Notes: generated from the letters alone by a model not told the origin. Numbered from the stretch's first letter, positions 8,893-20,400 are shown. The stretch is DNA of 64,000 bases from Phymatolithon calcareum (GCA_977006965.1 OZ345367.1:1426001-1490000), one strand, 5' to 3'. Numbers and translations: made by a program.

Positions 8893-11800
8893 TCAATTAG
8901 TACATTCAAATACAGAGTCACTTCGACAGTATAGTTCTGCCGTGTATGGAGGAAAAGATGTAGGCGAAACAATTGTTCGGTTCATGCGATTCCAAACAAT
9001 GACTGCGCCATCATCGTCTCGGGGCACGACGTGGGATCCATCACCGTTCTCAGCGACCACCATAACTTCTCTTGTGTGTCCCGGCAGAGTAATTCCATGC
9101 AGAAGCCATGGTTTGACGTCCCAGATGCGAACAGTTTTGTCGCTGGATCCCGAGAGAATCCGCTTACCGTCCGAACTGAACGAAACACAACCGGCAACGC
9201 CTGAGTGTCCTTCCAGAGGAGCCCCAACTTGATTTGACGTCTCTGCGTCCCAGACACGAAGAGTATTATCGCATGATCCAGACATTAAATGTCTCCCGTC
9301 ATGGCTGAACGAAACGCACTTCACCCAATCTGTGTGTCCGTCCATTGGACGACCAGTCTGATAGCCAGTACGCGAGTCCCACAATCGTACTGTTTAGTCC
9401 ATCGGCCCAGACGCAACTCGAAGCCCGCCATGGCCTATTGCAACGGCCCATATTTGCCAATAAAGTCCATTTTCCCGTTCGATCGCTTCCGCTTCCACAC
9501 GTACGTCCCAAATGCGAACATTTCCATCGCTAGACCCGGAAATAATTCTTTCCCCGTCATGAGTAAATGCAACACTCATCACTGCGCTGCGCATATCTGA
9601 GGAGGTCCAGATATTTCTTCCGGTAATGGCGTCTCACAAGCGAACAGTACACGACCCATACGCAATTTGTTGTCCGACTGGACTGAACTTGACACATATC
9701 AAGCTACCTGTGTGTCCTTGAAAGGGTTCATCCACACTCGTCCATGTTGCGGTGTCCCATACTCGAATTGTTTTGTCCGCTGACCCAGTTGCCAACAACA
9801 TGTCGCTCGCACTGAATAATCCTTTCTCCGTGTGCGCTGGAATCTTCGAAAAGAGTTCGACCGGTTGTTCTGTTCAGAACTTTGAGCATTCCGTCCCGCA
9901 GTCCAATGGCTGCGTATTGGTCGTCATTAGACATAGTGACACAACAAGAAGTGTCGCTGTGTCTAATGATGACCAATACGTTGCCATCGGACTTCGGGAT
10001 GGAATGCTCAAGAAAGTGCTTTTCCGTGGGAATTCTCCGATTTGTTCGCTTGTGTTCGCGTCCCAAATCTTCAACGTACAATCGTTAGGGGACGAGAAAA
10101 TCTTCGGACCGTCGCTGCATACAGCAACATCCGTTACCTCCTTGCCGTGCCCTTCGAGAATATGAGCTGGCGACTCGGACGTCTCTCATTCCCAGACGAA
10201 GACCGAATTGTCCCGCGACCCTGACACAGCTCTTTTTGATCCATCGGCAAATGTCACGCATCTTAGACTTACCGGGTGTCTTTTCAAACTCTTCAAGCGC
10301 TTCAATATATCACTGGTGGATGCATTAGCAACAACAACATCATTGTCTGCTCCTGCTGCAATAAAGCGACCACAAGGAGAGCAATAAACGGCTCCGCAGT
10401 AGTCTCCCACGGGAATCTCCATTATCTGGGCGCTGCGTGGGTCTGGGAAAAACGGGCTAACAGGCATCAGATACGACAGTGGTGTGTGCGCTTCGACGCT
10501 GTTCAAGTACGAGTTCAGAATTAAGCTGTCCATCCTCAATTAAAGAGGCGCCCGCACACTTGCAACAAAAACGATGGCTTTCCCTCCGGTACTCTTCTCC
10601 ACGACACTTGTATCACTTTCCATATCAATTTAAATTCCCGACTGATTCTGGGTGGAATAACGTCTCCACCAAGAGTCAACAAACATTCAAAGTCCAATTT
10701 GAGCGACAAGATTCCGCCGATGTCAAATCGAACATGCGTCCATCGCGCATCCAAAAGAAGAGCGGCAAGTTCAATACCCAAATTTGCGAACACCAAGTGT
10801 CTGACAAGATTCACATGCATACACCCGTCGTTGGGGACGGACCACTACGGTCTCGGTGTGTGGGCCAGCAGTGCATGCTCAAAGGAATCGCCTTTCTCAT
10901 CATTCAATAAACCCGTAGACGTGCTGGGCAAATGTTCCGTATATCCGCTGATAATCCGCGCCTGCCGTAAGGTGCTTGTCTGCTTCGCCACGGCCTGTCG
11001 CTTACAAAAGTCTAGCTGTAAATCATGAAGCATGAGGCTGCCCGGTTTTGCAACATTTCGGCAGGTCCTTGAAAAGCGAGCTTGCCGAGACTCATCTTGT
11101 TGAGGAGGCGTGCAATTACCGATGTAAATTTTTTTTTCCACCTTCCACATGCAACTCAGAACGGAAATTGGTACCTCGGCCTGGTGTCTTAGCACACAAA
11201 GGCTAGTGTAGAGATCAGCGATTGTGGACTCGAGGTTTACAGCATTTCTTGACTTCAGCTGCTCGAATTCAGCTTCTAGAATTGTCAGACTGAGGATGAT
11301 TCTGGAGTTCAATCTCGATCCTCCGGGTCTTGCTCTTCGCCAAGTTCAGTTCTCTGTCTCTCCAGAGGCATAGCGTATGCGTCACATGCACCTTCAAAAT
11401 TCCCTTGCTCTTTTGCCAGGAACGCCACTGTGCATCCACACACTGCCAGTGCCATTGGCAACCCTTCACAAATCGTAAGGATCGTCGTGATACTCCTTCT
11501 CAGGTCACCGGTCGGCTCTTGATGAGCATTTTTTGTGGCATCTCGTGCCGCATGCATCATGAATATGCTCACGGACACAGGCCTGAGTGGCGCTCTCGGT
11601 GCAAAGTCCACAGTGTGCCCGACGGCGTCTGTAATGAGTGCATTTCTCGTCGTTCTCACCATTCGGCTTTGTGAGCATGACCTTAAGATCTCGTGAAGAT
11701 CGTACAAGAACCCGGTCTTGCAGTTCGATGTAGGCCACAGATCGTCGACAAGAAAGAGACAGATTTCTCGTTGATCCACGCAACCGCATAGCCCACAGCA

Positions 11801-12767
11801 TCTTGGAGTAACGAGGAGCGTTGCATTGCAGAGACGGATTCCGATGCTCCTATTAGCCTCATAACTTTAACGATGACATCTATTGCCGCCCGCAAAGAGG
11901 CGCCTTGACCAAGTGCAAGGTAAAGGATTCCGTCGGGGAAACGGGTCCGAATATCCTCGTCGAACGCAAGAGCCTACAGTGCGGTAGTTTTGCCAACTCC
12001 TGCCATGCCAACAACTCCGTATGCAGTCCTAATAGTCCCTGTTGCGGCGGAAACGGAGGATGTTGCATCTGCGGCTACGACAGATGCATTCAACATGACC
12101 TCAGGAGTACAGAGGTTCCTTCTGCACCCATTGTATCAAAGTTGAGGTGTGTGCCATGAGGAAGTGCCGGCGTGCTGGAAGATACGCGATACACTTCACC
12201 CATATTTCCGGTGTCTTGCAAGCTATCGAGCTTTGGAACGACCACGTTTTGAATTGTCAGTCCTATGGCAAGTGTTGACATCAGAATGAGCAACTGGTTC
12301 GAGGAGCGTTGCAATTGTGGTTGGAGATCATTCACGGTATTGCTTATTGCTGTGGCTTGGGCTCTTCGCCCAAGCAAGGTCCTGACTCTGGCTGTCATGC
12401 GACCGCTGCTGCCGGGAAACGCAGTGGAGCAAAGTGCATCCACAGATGAATTGCAGTGGTTGAGAGTGTCACGGACAGACGATACAGATTCATGAAACAC
12501 AGTGCTGATGCGAGCCGGAATGGCCTCTGGAGCGGATTGAAGATGAATTTCGACTTCGACGATGTGTCGCATCAAGCAGTCTAGGTCATCGGTCAGACCT
12601 TGGAAGATGTTCGGCCATTGCGAATGTTTGCAATTCGCGTCTTTGCGTTGTTCACGAGAGTGAGTACGTCTGCAAGCACGGCAACACCAAGGCTGGTGTC
12701 TTCCTTGTGGAAGTGCTTCGGACGGTTGCCTAGAGCTGGTGAGGGCCGATGAACGAATAGTTCCCAA
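8893..12767 (-). pseudogene. NB-ARC-WD40 STAND NTPase gene, decayed
   Basis: Frame pieces on the minus strand follow the order of an NB-ARC protein with WD40 repeats, an NLR/APAF-1-like signal-transducing NTPase design. An N-terminal helical region lies at 12767-12090, with a hydrophobic run (LLILMSTLAIGLTI). The P-loop GMAGVGKTTAL is at about 12015-11976, followed directly by a TAG. The Walker B-like ICLFLVDDLW is near 11765-11735, then RMVRTTRN, and the GLPMAL motif near 11460. A winged-helix part ends in LMLHDLQLDFC (about 11030). WD40 repeats occupy 10450-8893, for example GHTDWVKCVSFSHDGRHLMS and SGSSDKTVRIWD. Numerous stops and frameshifts break it. One WD40 unit is duplicated in inverted orientation (9882-10011). 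A related, scrambled copy lies at 40830-41950. Confidence 0.8.
9882..10011. repeat. Inverted duplication of one WD40-coding unit (61-bp arms, 8-base spacer)
   Basis: Arms 9882-9942 and 9951-10011 are reverse complements at 53 of 61 positions with spacer AACAAGAA. Both strands therefore encode nearly the same WD40 peptide: SNDDQYAAIGLRDGMLK on minus and SNDDQYVAIGLRDGMLK on plus. It lies inside the decayed NB-ARC-WD40 gene. Confidence 0.85.
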
Positions 12768-12930
12768 CCGGGAAAATGGGAAAATGAGAAATTGGGAACG
12801 CGATTACGTCCAATAGAATACCTGCATTTGTGAAACTTTACTTCTTCTGCTTCTTTCAGGTTCAAATTGCGGGCTCGCAGGCTCGCGCAGTACCATAACT
12901 TTAGTTTCAAATTTAATTAATTTTATTTAA
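12735..12930 (-). repeat. NB-ARC gene 5' leader plus TACCATAAC-type repeat end
   Basis: The leader containing TTTTCCCGGTTGGGAACTAT and TTCGTTCATCGGCCCT recurs on the plus strand at about 45018-45075. Directly upstream is the motif GGGCTCGCAGGCTCGCGCAG followed by TACCATAACTTTAGTTT, which recurs near 40405-40443 and 42574-42620, with a weaker copy at 23572-23620. Confidence 0.6.
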
Positions 12931-13262
12931 TTTTAGCCAGGTCTAGAGGTACTTCTCACACTGAGTGTCTGCAAATATATTCTATTCCGTTTACGATTTA
13001 CGACAACCTCGATTGTGTCAAATTGCCTCTGTGAATAGTCCAAATCTAAAATATTGCAATTTATTGTAAATGTGGCTCGCTACGCAACGGGAGCTTAAAA
13101 GGCACCTTGATTCCGGCTGTTTTTGCTTTGCTCTCCGTCCTACAACTTAATGAGTATAGTTGAGGCTCATATTAATCGCCATTGCGACTCTCCTTTCTTC
13201 TTCTCTTATCGATGAAGGCTTGAGCGTCACTTGCTGCATGGTAATGTGCCCCATTTCCCCAG

Positions 13263-13740
13263 TCGCCCAAGTTTGTCTTCCAAAAGTGACAGATTCCTTG
13301 GAATTCTTCCCATGAACGATTGGACACAACGGTTTCTATGAGAGCTTCATTTTAGGGTAAGGACCAGTGGGTCTTTGCCGACGCCGAGGAGTGGATTCTT
13401 CTTGAATATCCTTCTTCGTCTTTTTTCCATTCTAGCTGTATAGTCTTTTTGGACGTTCTTTTTCAATCTTCTGATCCATATCCCAATCCTTTATCATTTG
13501 CTGCACGCTCTCGATTTCTACGTCTTTGCCAAATTCCTTTTCGATCTCATGACTGTACTAATCAGAGGGTATGAAGCTTCGCACCGCGTCATTCCATTCG
13601 ATCATGTACGCTATCATGTTCTGTAGTTTTATTGTGCGGAAATGACAAGAGCCGCACGCCGCAACCAATTTATGGAGTAATAATGGCATTTGAGATCCTG
13701 TACGTCCCGTTCGACGAGGTGCGGACACGACGAAGCCTTT
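13263..13740. repeat. Dispersed repeat, copy 1 (second copy at 39529-40000)
   Basis: About 475 bp match the segment at 39529-40000 in the same orientation with moderate divergence. On the minus strand both copies retain coding-like peptides (copy 2: SWEEFHGIRHFWKTNLG; copy 1: SWEEFQGICHFWKTNLG), suggesting a decayed element ORF of unknown family. The flanks 12931-13262 and 13741-14640 hold no gene I can recognise. Confidence 0.65.
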
Positions 13741-14639
13741 TTTTAGACACTCTGTGGCACTGGACTGCTGACTGTTTGAAGGATATTGTTTTTCAACTCA
13801 TTACGGAAATTTTTATTTCCTCCAGAGATCCAAAAGAAGTCCAAGGAGAGCACGCTTTTCGGCTCCTATTCTGGCAATGAAAAGTGGAGGTGGACAGCAA
13901 GGAAAGGCAGAAACATACAAAGGTCGACAGAGGCCATTGGAAGAGGAAGCGATTCGATAGTCTCTTGTCTACAGAATAGATGCGCGATACAGAGGCCGCA
14001 AATAAACATAGATCTGACTTTAGTACAAGCCCCAATGTGCTTCCCCAAAGTTTACTTTTGGAGGCAGAAGTAAACTGCATTTGCCATTGGAAAGCTGGCG
14101 CCAGCCCCAGATTTAGATTGTTAGGATAAAAAACGTGAAAAGAGCTGATGATCCCACAAAGCGCCACACATATTAATTTCATCTATGCTTACAAAACAAG
14201 CTTCGTGATGCCAAACAAACGTGACACAACTTTGCGATGTAGTTCCTTGCTCTGTCGATAAATTGTTTTTACTTTGCATTCAAAAATGCGAAATCTAGAC
14301 TTGTGAGCACGGCGAAATATTTTTCAAAATTAATAAATACAGTACAGTCCTGTCTTTCACGGTCTACACGCTGGACGGCAGCAACTGAAGAAGCTTTTCC
14401 CGTATATTCGTAAGGGGGGGGAAATTGTATGTTTTTATTTTACAAGCCCTCAACGCCGGTATTCACCAACAACAGAGCAGCTTGGGTCTCCGTAACTACC
14501 CTGTGTAACAATTATGTTCCCAAATCACAATTGCTGCACTCATCTCCATCATCTCCAACTCTAGTATCCATCACTTGCTACGTTCTTCTTCTTCGCAGTA
14601 AAAATTGCCGAGTAGGGCAAACCTCCGCAGTCGGAGGTC

Positions 14640-15010
14640 TTCTCGGCGCGCTCGCATAACTTCCGGGGGGCTAATAAAGGGAAGCCCTCTCGGGGGACAA
14701 CTTCTGTGGGCTCTTAACATCAGGGGGTGTGCTCTTCAACGAGAGCTCGCTCGGGGGGACAGCTACAGGTAGGCGCTCTTCAACGAGTGCTCTTTCGGGG
14801 GGACAACTTCGGGAGGCTCTTCAACGAGGCCTCGCTCTCCCTCGCGGGGGCAAATTGGAGGGTGGCGTTCGTCAACGGAGGCTCGCTCGGGGGGACAACT
14901 TCGGGGGGCCTTCAACGGAAACCGACTTGGGGGGACATCTTGCGCGGCTCCAAAAACGGAACCTCGCTCGGGGGGACAACTTCGGTGGGGACTATCGGCG
15001 CGGGTTACGG
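14640..15010. repeat. G-rich minisatellite, about 45-bp period
   Basis: Imperfect repeats built around GGGGGGACAACTTCGG and CTTCAACGA recur at roughly 45-46 bp spacing (for example near 14753, 14800, 14890, 14936 and 14970). Two overlapping open frames cross it, but the periodicity is in the DNA, and neither frame gives a recognisable protein. The G-runs could form quadruplexes. Confidence 0.7.
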
Positions 15011-15240
15011 TTTCCGCGTCGGCGACATCTAGTCTTGCACCGGGTATGATATCGATGGTTTCATACATTCAGCACGTAGCACGATTTCTGATATTTCGCG
15101 TCGGTTCGCGGAATGTTTCGGGGTCAGCACTCTTGACTTGGTCTTCAGCGGGGCAGCGTTCTTCATCGCGACAACCGATTTCGGCGGAGAAGCCGCCAAA
15201 ATGCGCGCATTCGTCAAAGCATTCGTCGTGGTCAAAAATA

Positions 15241-15267
15241 CCGGCGCGGGCTACCCGCCCGCGCCGG
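15241..15267. repeat. GC hairpin, 11-bp perfect arms
   Basis: CCGGCGCGGGC and GCCCGCGCCGG flank TACCC. It lies between the minisatellite and the Sel1 fragment. Function unknown. Confidence 0.7.
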
Positions 15268-15383
15268 AAATCTTCAGTTTCGTGTCTCGTGGGCCGTTCG
15301 GTCCGGTTCAGGTTTCCTTCTTTTTTTCTCAGTAATGAGGGAGTTTCCGTATATTCGTAAGACTGGGACGCACTGAAGTTTAT

Positions 15384-15724
15384 TTGAAAATAAACTTCAA
15401 TCGAAAAAATGTAGTGCACTATATTCTTGCGGTGGAGTTGTACACATGCGCCATTGATGAAGGCGAATATGGAAATGCAATGTACAACCTAGCAGTGATG
15501 TCGGAAACTGGCGGGGAAGCCGTACAGGCAAATCTTCCGCAGGTAGTGCAACAGTATCCTCGTGCGGTGGAAGAGAGCGGTGTTGTCCTTGCAATGGTAA
15601 AGCTGGCAAACGTGCTGCAGGAAGGTAGTGATGATGTAGTGATTGACGTTCCTCGAGCAGCGAAGCTGTACACGGACGGCGTGGAAAGAGGACATGCGAA
15701 TGCCATGGTCAATTTGGGCTTACT
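15384..15724 (+). pseudogene. Sel1-like repeat protein fragment
   Basis: The frame carries two to three Sel1-like (SLR) helical repeats: AVELYTCAIDEGEYGNAMYN, then RAVEESGVVLAMVKLANVLQ, then RAAKLYTDGVERGHANAMVN. Such repeats form superhelical scaffolds for protein complexes. The similarity stops abruptly near 15720, where reverse-transcriptase sequence of the downstream LINE takes over in another frame, so the gene is truncated. Further Sel1 fragments on the opposite strand occur at 19405-19656 and 20487-20670, so a Sel1 family was locally amplified here. Confidence 0.65.
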
Positions 15725-16985
15725 GTGGCGCAGTTGCGGGGAGAAGGGTCCCCTCTCAGTCCAGGCCTCTACAACATCTTTATGGATGAATTCGTCGAGA
15801 GAATGAGCCGGGTATCAAAAACCTGGGCTGAAGTTCCTTCTGTCCTCTTCGCAGACGATGTTCTTCTCTCTACGAAATCCCCGGCTGCATTGCAAGGACT
15901 ATTGAATATAGCTACCCAATAGGCACAAGAGCGAGAGATGACGTGGAACACTAAACAAGGGAAAAGCGAAGTCCTCGAATCAGAGGAAACCGTGGGCAAG
16001 ACATTCGAGCTCGCGAACAAGGTTCTGACACACGTTCCTGAGGTCACATAACTTGGAGTATCCCTAGACCTCGGAGGAGTCACAGATACGCTAATGATGC
16101 AACGACTAAAGAAAGCAAAGACGGCCGTGTACGAGTTGCGTACACTGGGAGTGTTCAAGAAAGGGCTGAGTATACAGAAGTGTATTCGAATATAAAAGGC
16201 GCTAGTACAGCCACGCTGGGAGTACGCAATGCACTTAACGCCCTGGACAGAAGACGTACAAAATGCCGTCAAGGAAGTAGAAGCAACATTCTTCAATCAA
16301 GTATTCGGGCCACTGGCCCGAGGAAGGACGGACAGGCTCTGTCTCCTGTGCCGGATCCAGACGGCCCCACCTGGACGAGAAATCTTGGCCTTCAAAATGC
16401 TGAGAAGGAACAAGGCGAAAGAATGTATGTATTCAAATGAAGTGCCCGAAAGCAGAAACAACCATGAATGGCAGTACACGAGGAAAGATATCACCGCGAT
16501 GGGGACCAGAGAGCCGTTTGATGAAGCTGTAAAGCATATCCAAACAAACCAATCTTCGCAAGCACTTCGATCGAAATTTCTGGAAATGGAAGGAGACCGC
16601 CTAGAATCGAAGCGGAAAAGGAAGATACCATACGACAAGACAAGAGAATTGCCAGCAATTCTCATGTTCCCCAAGGTGAAGCACAGACAACTCGCGCTGC
16701 AATATGCCTGTGGAAGATTCCCACAGGCGTAAACGTTCAAGATTATTACTGTTAGCAAGGCTGTGTCTGCTAGGTGATCAGCTTGATTATTATCAGCTGA
16801 TACTCCGAGTGTGAGACCATGCGTGTCATCACAGTTAGCTTCACTTATCTAGGGGTATATAAGTAGCTCAAGCACACACCTTCAGTAAATGAAGGCACCG
16901 AATTCTGCACAAGAGGAAGCCTCGCCGATATCTTCGGAAGTCTGTGGGGCTTTTAAATAAACTTGAAAGGAAAAAAACTTGTTGG
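15725..16985 (+). mobile_element. 5'-truncated LINE (non-LTR retrotransposon) with reverse transcriptase remnant
   Basis: One frame, interrupted by a few stops (for example at about 15920, 16050 and 16192), runs through a reverse transcriptase palm: GSPLSPGLYNIFMDEF, then FADDVLLS, the catalytic Asp pair. A thumb-like region (KAKTAVYELRTLGVF, WEYAMHLTPWTEDV) follows, and a C-terminus ending DKTRELPAILMFPKVKHRQL at about 16690. A noncoding 3' tail follows to about 16985 with a stem-loop and GGGGCTTTTAAATAAACTTG plus A-rich sequence. The N-terminal part, including any endonuclease, is missing. The same C-terminus and tail recur at 8096-8690, and the tail type recurs at the end of the SINE-like insert at 18299-18475. 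Confidence 0.75.
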
Positions 16986-17687
16986 GAGAGAAATACGAAT
17001 CAAGGATATACTGAATAGTCAAACTACGTTAGCTTAGAAAATCGTGCAAAAGCGGCTCTTTTACTCTTGAAGAGAGGCGTTGGGAGCTTTTAAAAATAAA
17101 TCAACACATATCCCCCATGCGATGCTCATTGTCCACGCGAAGTGTCATATGTGTCCAAGCCATTTTCATCTGAAAATTATGGCATTTACTTGCACGGCGA
17201 TTTGGTTCCAAAATCTACAGTACTGCAAGGTCGCGTATACAACGCGAGCGCTTGATAACATCAGAAACAGGAGCAGAAGCTCCACCACGCACACCAGCCG
17301 CTATTTTACTTACACTTCAACCTCTTGCGCCAAACCGAGCAGACAGCTTGATTAGCATCTTTTCACAACAACCGCCCAGCTCAGATATATCCCTCCCTCT
17401 TCCAGCTCGTCCATGGTCCGAGTTTAAATAGACTCCACACCGGCCACACACGAGGAACGGCCCCGGCATCCTTCAGGGGTGCAGCAGCGGTCGCGCGCGA
17501 AGCGTCGACCACAACAGGGCGACAAACAGCGCCGCAACATCTCGTAAGCAATGAGCACACTCTCACATTCGACCGATATTCCAATCCGACGTCCCATTCG
17601 AACCAACTAACGAATGCACTCGGCACACGCTTCGACAATAAATTAGGATTGCGTTGCTGTTTTGCTAGACGTTTTGAGCGGTGCTTA
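16986..17687. other. No gene recognised
   Basis: A short stretch at about 17066-17100 again resembles the LINE tail (GGGAGCTTTTAAAAATAAAT). Otherwise there are no convincing coding or structural signals. Confidence 0.4.
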
Positions 17688-18540
17688 CCATGAGTGTTTC
17701 TGAGACCAAAAAATTAACATTCTTGCATCCTTCCATGGCATTAGAATAAAGATCCACTGTATAAGTCGCGTTTATTGGCACTCCTACACCGTCTCAGAGC
17801 AAATTGCCAAATTAAATCTGTCCTCACATATTTTCACAATCGTCAATTGCTCGTATGCATAGCTCGAAGGCACAAAGTGGATGTCCTGGTACATTCTAGA
17901 CCGCATGCTTGAGAAAGAGTGCCAGTCTGATTAGACCAATCCGCCCTCCCGCACGCCACGCGTATAACGCTGAACAGCACCAGGAGGATCAGCTGCGTGC
18001 GCCTTCTGCACCACATTATAGCACGCGTGTATGGGTCCATTCCCTATTCGACTAATCGATATCTCTTCAAATCTACGGTTTCATCCACAATGGAGAACAT
18101 CTCGTCTTAGCAAAGTCGAAGACTAGAGTATATGTGAGATTGAAGAAAGTTAAATGCATGCAAATTGGCAGAGCTTCGTTTCTTCACTCAATTCTTCAAC
18201 AAGGACGTTCACAACCTCTGTGTTCGTTAGCACAACAGCGTAAATGGATTTTCAAATGCCGCGGACAGAAAATCGTCTTGTCGCAGATGCGTCCTTGCTG
18301 CATTCGGAATGGCAGCAGAGCGCTACATGGAGAGCATACGTATGAACGATGAGTCCCTGTAATAGGGACCACGTGATATACTAGAATGAACAAGTTACGA
18401 AAATCTGCTCTCGTACAGTCTTAGGAGTTTTAATGAGGGCTTTCAAATAAACAATTAAACAGTTGCAAAAAAAATATGCGTCCTTGCAAGCTATCTTCCC
18501 CATCTGGAAGAAGAGCACAAGGCTCATACTGTCCACTATG
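17688..18540. repeat. Promoter-like repeat unit, copy A (interrupted by a SINE-like insert)
   Basis: Aligns over about 600 bp with copy B at 19806-20400, and its left part aligns with partial copy C at about 23105-23190. Shared landmarks include CATTCTAGACCGCATGCTTG, CACGCCACGCGTATA and TCTTCAAATCTACGGTTTCA. The alignment is broken at 18299-18475 and resumes at about 18488. It could be the 5' region of the amplified Sel1-type genes or a solo LTR. Confidence 0.7.
18299..18475 (+). mobile_element. SINE-like retroposon, 177 bp, with 12-bp target site duplication
   Basis: The insert is flanked by identical ATGCGTCCTTGC at 18287-18298 and 18476-18487 and ends in an A-run (AAAAAAAAT). Copy B of the host repeat lacks it, which gives the empty site. 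Its 3' part (CTCTCGTACAGTCTTAGGAG, then GGGCTTTCAAATAAAC) parallels the LINE tail at 16925-16970, the usual relation between a SINE and its partner LINE. No clear tRNA-like A/B boxes were identified in the 5' part. Confidence 0.8.
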
Positions 18541-18549
18541 CTCCGCAGT

Positions 18550-19400
18550 CCTCGTTTCGAACGGGTCCTAACCCCTTGCTTGCGCTGACGGGTGCGTGCG
18601 TGGCGACCGGACTGTCGGTGTCACTTCCCTAAGCCGTTCGGAATCAGTCTTGTGGATTTACTTACATCCGCTTGGAATTTGTCAAAAACTGCGAGCACTC
18701 GTTTGTCCGATCATTCAAGGGCGTGGAGCCGCATCCATGGCACCCTCTCTAATGCCTGGGTATACTCTCGTACTGCTGCAGTTCCTTTACTTATAGAAAA
18801 ATAAAGGCAGCACCGTCGGCGCATCGTAGGAACCCGCACGGTGAACTAGCGTCTGCTTTTGCCGTGTATGCGCTGCGCTCCAGCAATCCAATTGTGTTGT
18901 GCTCAGGTCTATCTCTCTCCTCTTTCCCTTTGGAACGCTTTGACGTGTCACAGAGCCAACATTGCACCCGTATACATTCATTCGAAGTCGCTCCACACAT
19001 AGAGGTCCGGTTTGGGTGGCTCACGGGATAAGATGGTCAAGAGGAGAGGTATTGCTCGTACTGCCACAAAAGTACGTGCATGAATTCCAGTTTGCAATTC
19101 TGAGGAAGCTGGAACTAAAATTATGGAAGTAAATACAGGATCGAATTGGAGTTTTCATGGCATGCAGTTACACCACGCTAGAATCAACACAACAACATGG
19201 TCCGGTGAAGAAAACAGTAATATCCAGTAGAAGTCTCGAGACTCTCCCCAATTACGATGGTCTCATGGTCAATATTTGATAAAATACCGGGCCTAGAAAC
19301 GAAATCTGGTCGTAGACGTGGCAAAACGGCAATGAGCAGTGCAGTACAAAAGAAGAATTTAGTGCCTTTCGCGCGCTAAGCGTTCTTATCACTCGTGTAG
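18550..19400. other. No gene recognised
   Basis: Short open frames on both strands lack family motifs. A LINE-tail-like segment lies at about 18760-18810 (TATACTCGTACTGC, then AAAATAAAGG). Nothing else can be supported. Confidence 0.35.
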
Positions 19401-19404
19401 TGTT

Positions 19405-19656
19405 TTACGTAGCTACGGAAGGGAGAGACTTGGGCAAGTCTGTCCTTGACATTATTATGGACTGTTTCTTAGGAACGGTATCAAGTTCGAAGATTATACT
19501 TTCTGTGACATTGGAAAAGTTGATTGCATGAATATAGAGCCCTTCAGCACGCAGAGAGTCTTCTGGTAATCTTTCGATTCCACTACTCAGGAAATTTGCT
19601 AAACTGCTTACTGCAACTAAATATGTACCTACGTTATGGCACCCACATCCTTTCAT
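19405..19656 (-). pseudogene. Sel1-repeat fragment 2
   Basis: An 83-codon frame without an upstream continuation reads GIERLPEDSLRAEGLYIHAI, a degenerate Sel1 unit. It parallels fragment 3 at 20487-20670 in order and orientation, so both come from a duplicated gene. The flanking promoter-like repeats lie in the same relative positions. Confidence 0.45.
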
Positions 19657-19805
19657 CTGACAAATGGACCCGAAGCTCTTCCCTCCACCATTTTCCGGCG
19701 AACGGTTTTGCAGCTAGGGCTAAGATATTAACCCGCGTCACACGGATATGAGTAGATTATCGAAGCTGCAAGGGCTTAGCGGCTGGAACACATCTCCCTT
19801 GCGGT

Positions 19806-20400
19806 CCCATGAGTGTTTCTGTGTGCAAAACCCCACATTCTTGTATCCTTGCATCCACTATATAAGGCGCGTTTCGTGGTACTCATCCTCCGTTACACAG
19901 CAAAATTGCCAATTTGAAAAGCGCCTCACATAATTGCACCCTTTTCAATTGCTCCTGTGCTTAGCTTGAAGGCACGAAGGCGATATGCTGGAACATTCTA
20001 GACCGCATGCTTGAGCAATGGTGCCAGCCTCATTAGTCTAGTCCGCCCTCCCACACGCCACGCGTATAGCGCTGATCTGCACGAGGAGGACCAGCTGGGT
20101 GTGCGCTTTGCACCACATTATATGAGCCTATTCTCTGTTCTACTAAACGATATCTCTTCAAATCTACGGTTTCATCCACAACGGAGAACATCGGTCTGTG
20201 GCAAAGTTCGAAGACTATAGTATATGTGAGATTGAAGAAATTTAATTGCATGCACATTGGCATAGCTTCGTTTCTCCTCAAAATTCTTCAAAAATGACGT
20301 TCACAACCTCTGCGTTAGTGAGGGCAACAGCAGAAATGGAGTTTCAGATGCCGCCGACAGGAAAAACGTCTTGTCGCATTTACGTCCCTGCACGCCATCT
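19806..20400. repeat. Promoter-like repeat unit, copy B
   Basis: The uninterrupted counterpart of copy A. It contains a TATA-like box (CACTATATAAGGCGCG) at about 19856-19871, in the position where copy A reads CACTGTATAAGTCGCG. It serves as the empty-site reference for the SINE-like insertion. Confidence 0.7.

Noticed and set aside
9752-10165. Plus-strand WD40-like ORF
   Set aside because: Its WD40 part is only the inverted arm 9951-10011 of the minus-strand gene; the rest is antisense.
14727-15049. Two overlapping plus frames with repeated GGTTSGG / ARGDNFGG peptides
   Set aside because: The repetition follows the 45-bp DNA minisatellite in more than one frame, so the peptides are by-products.
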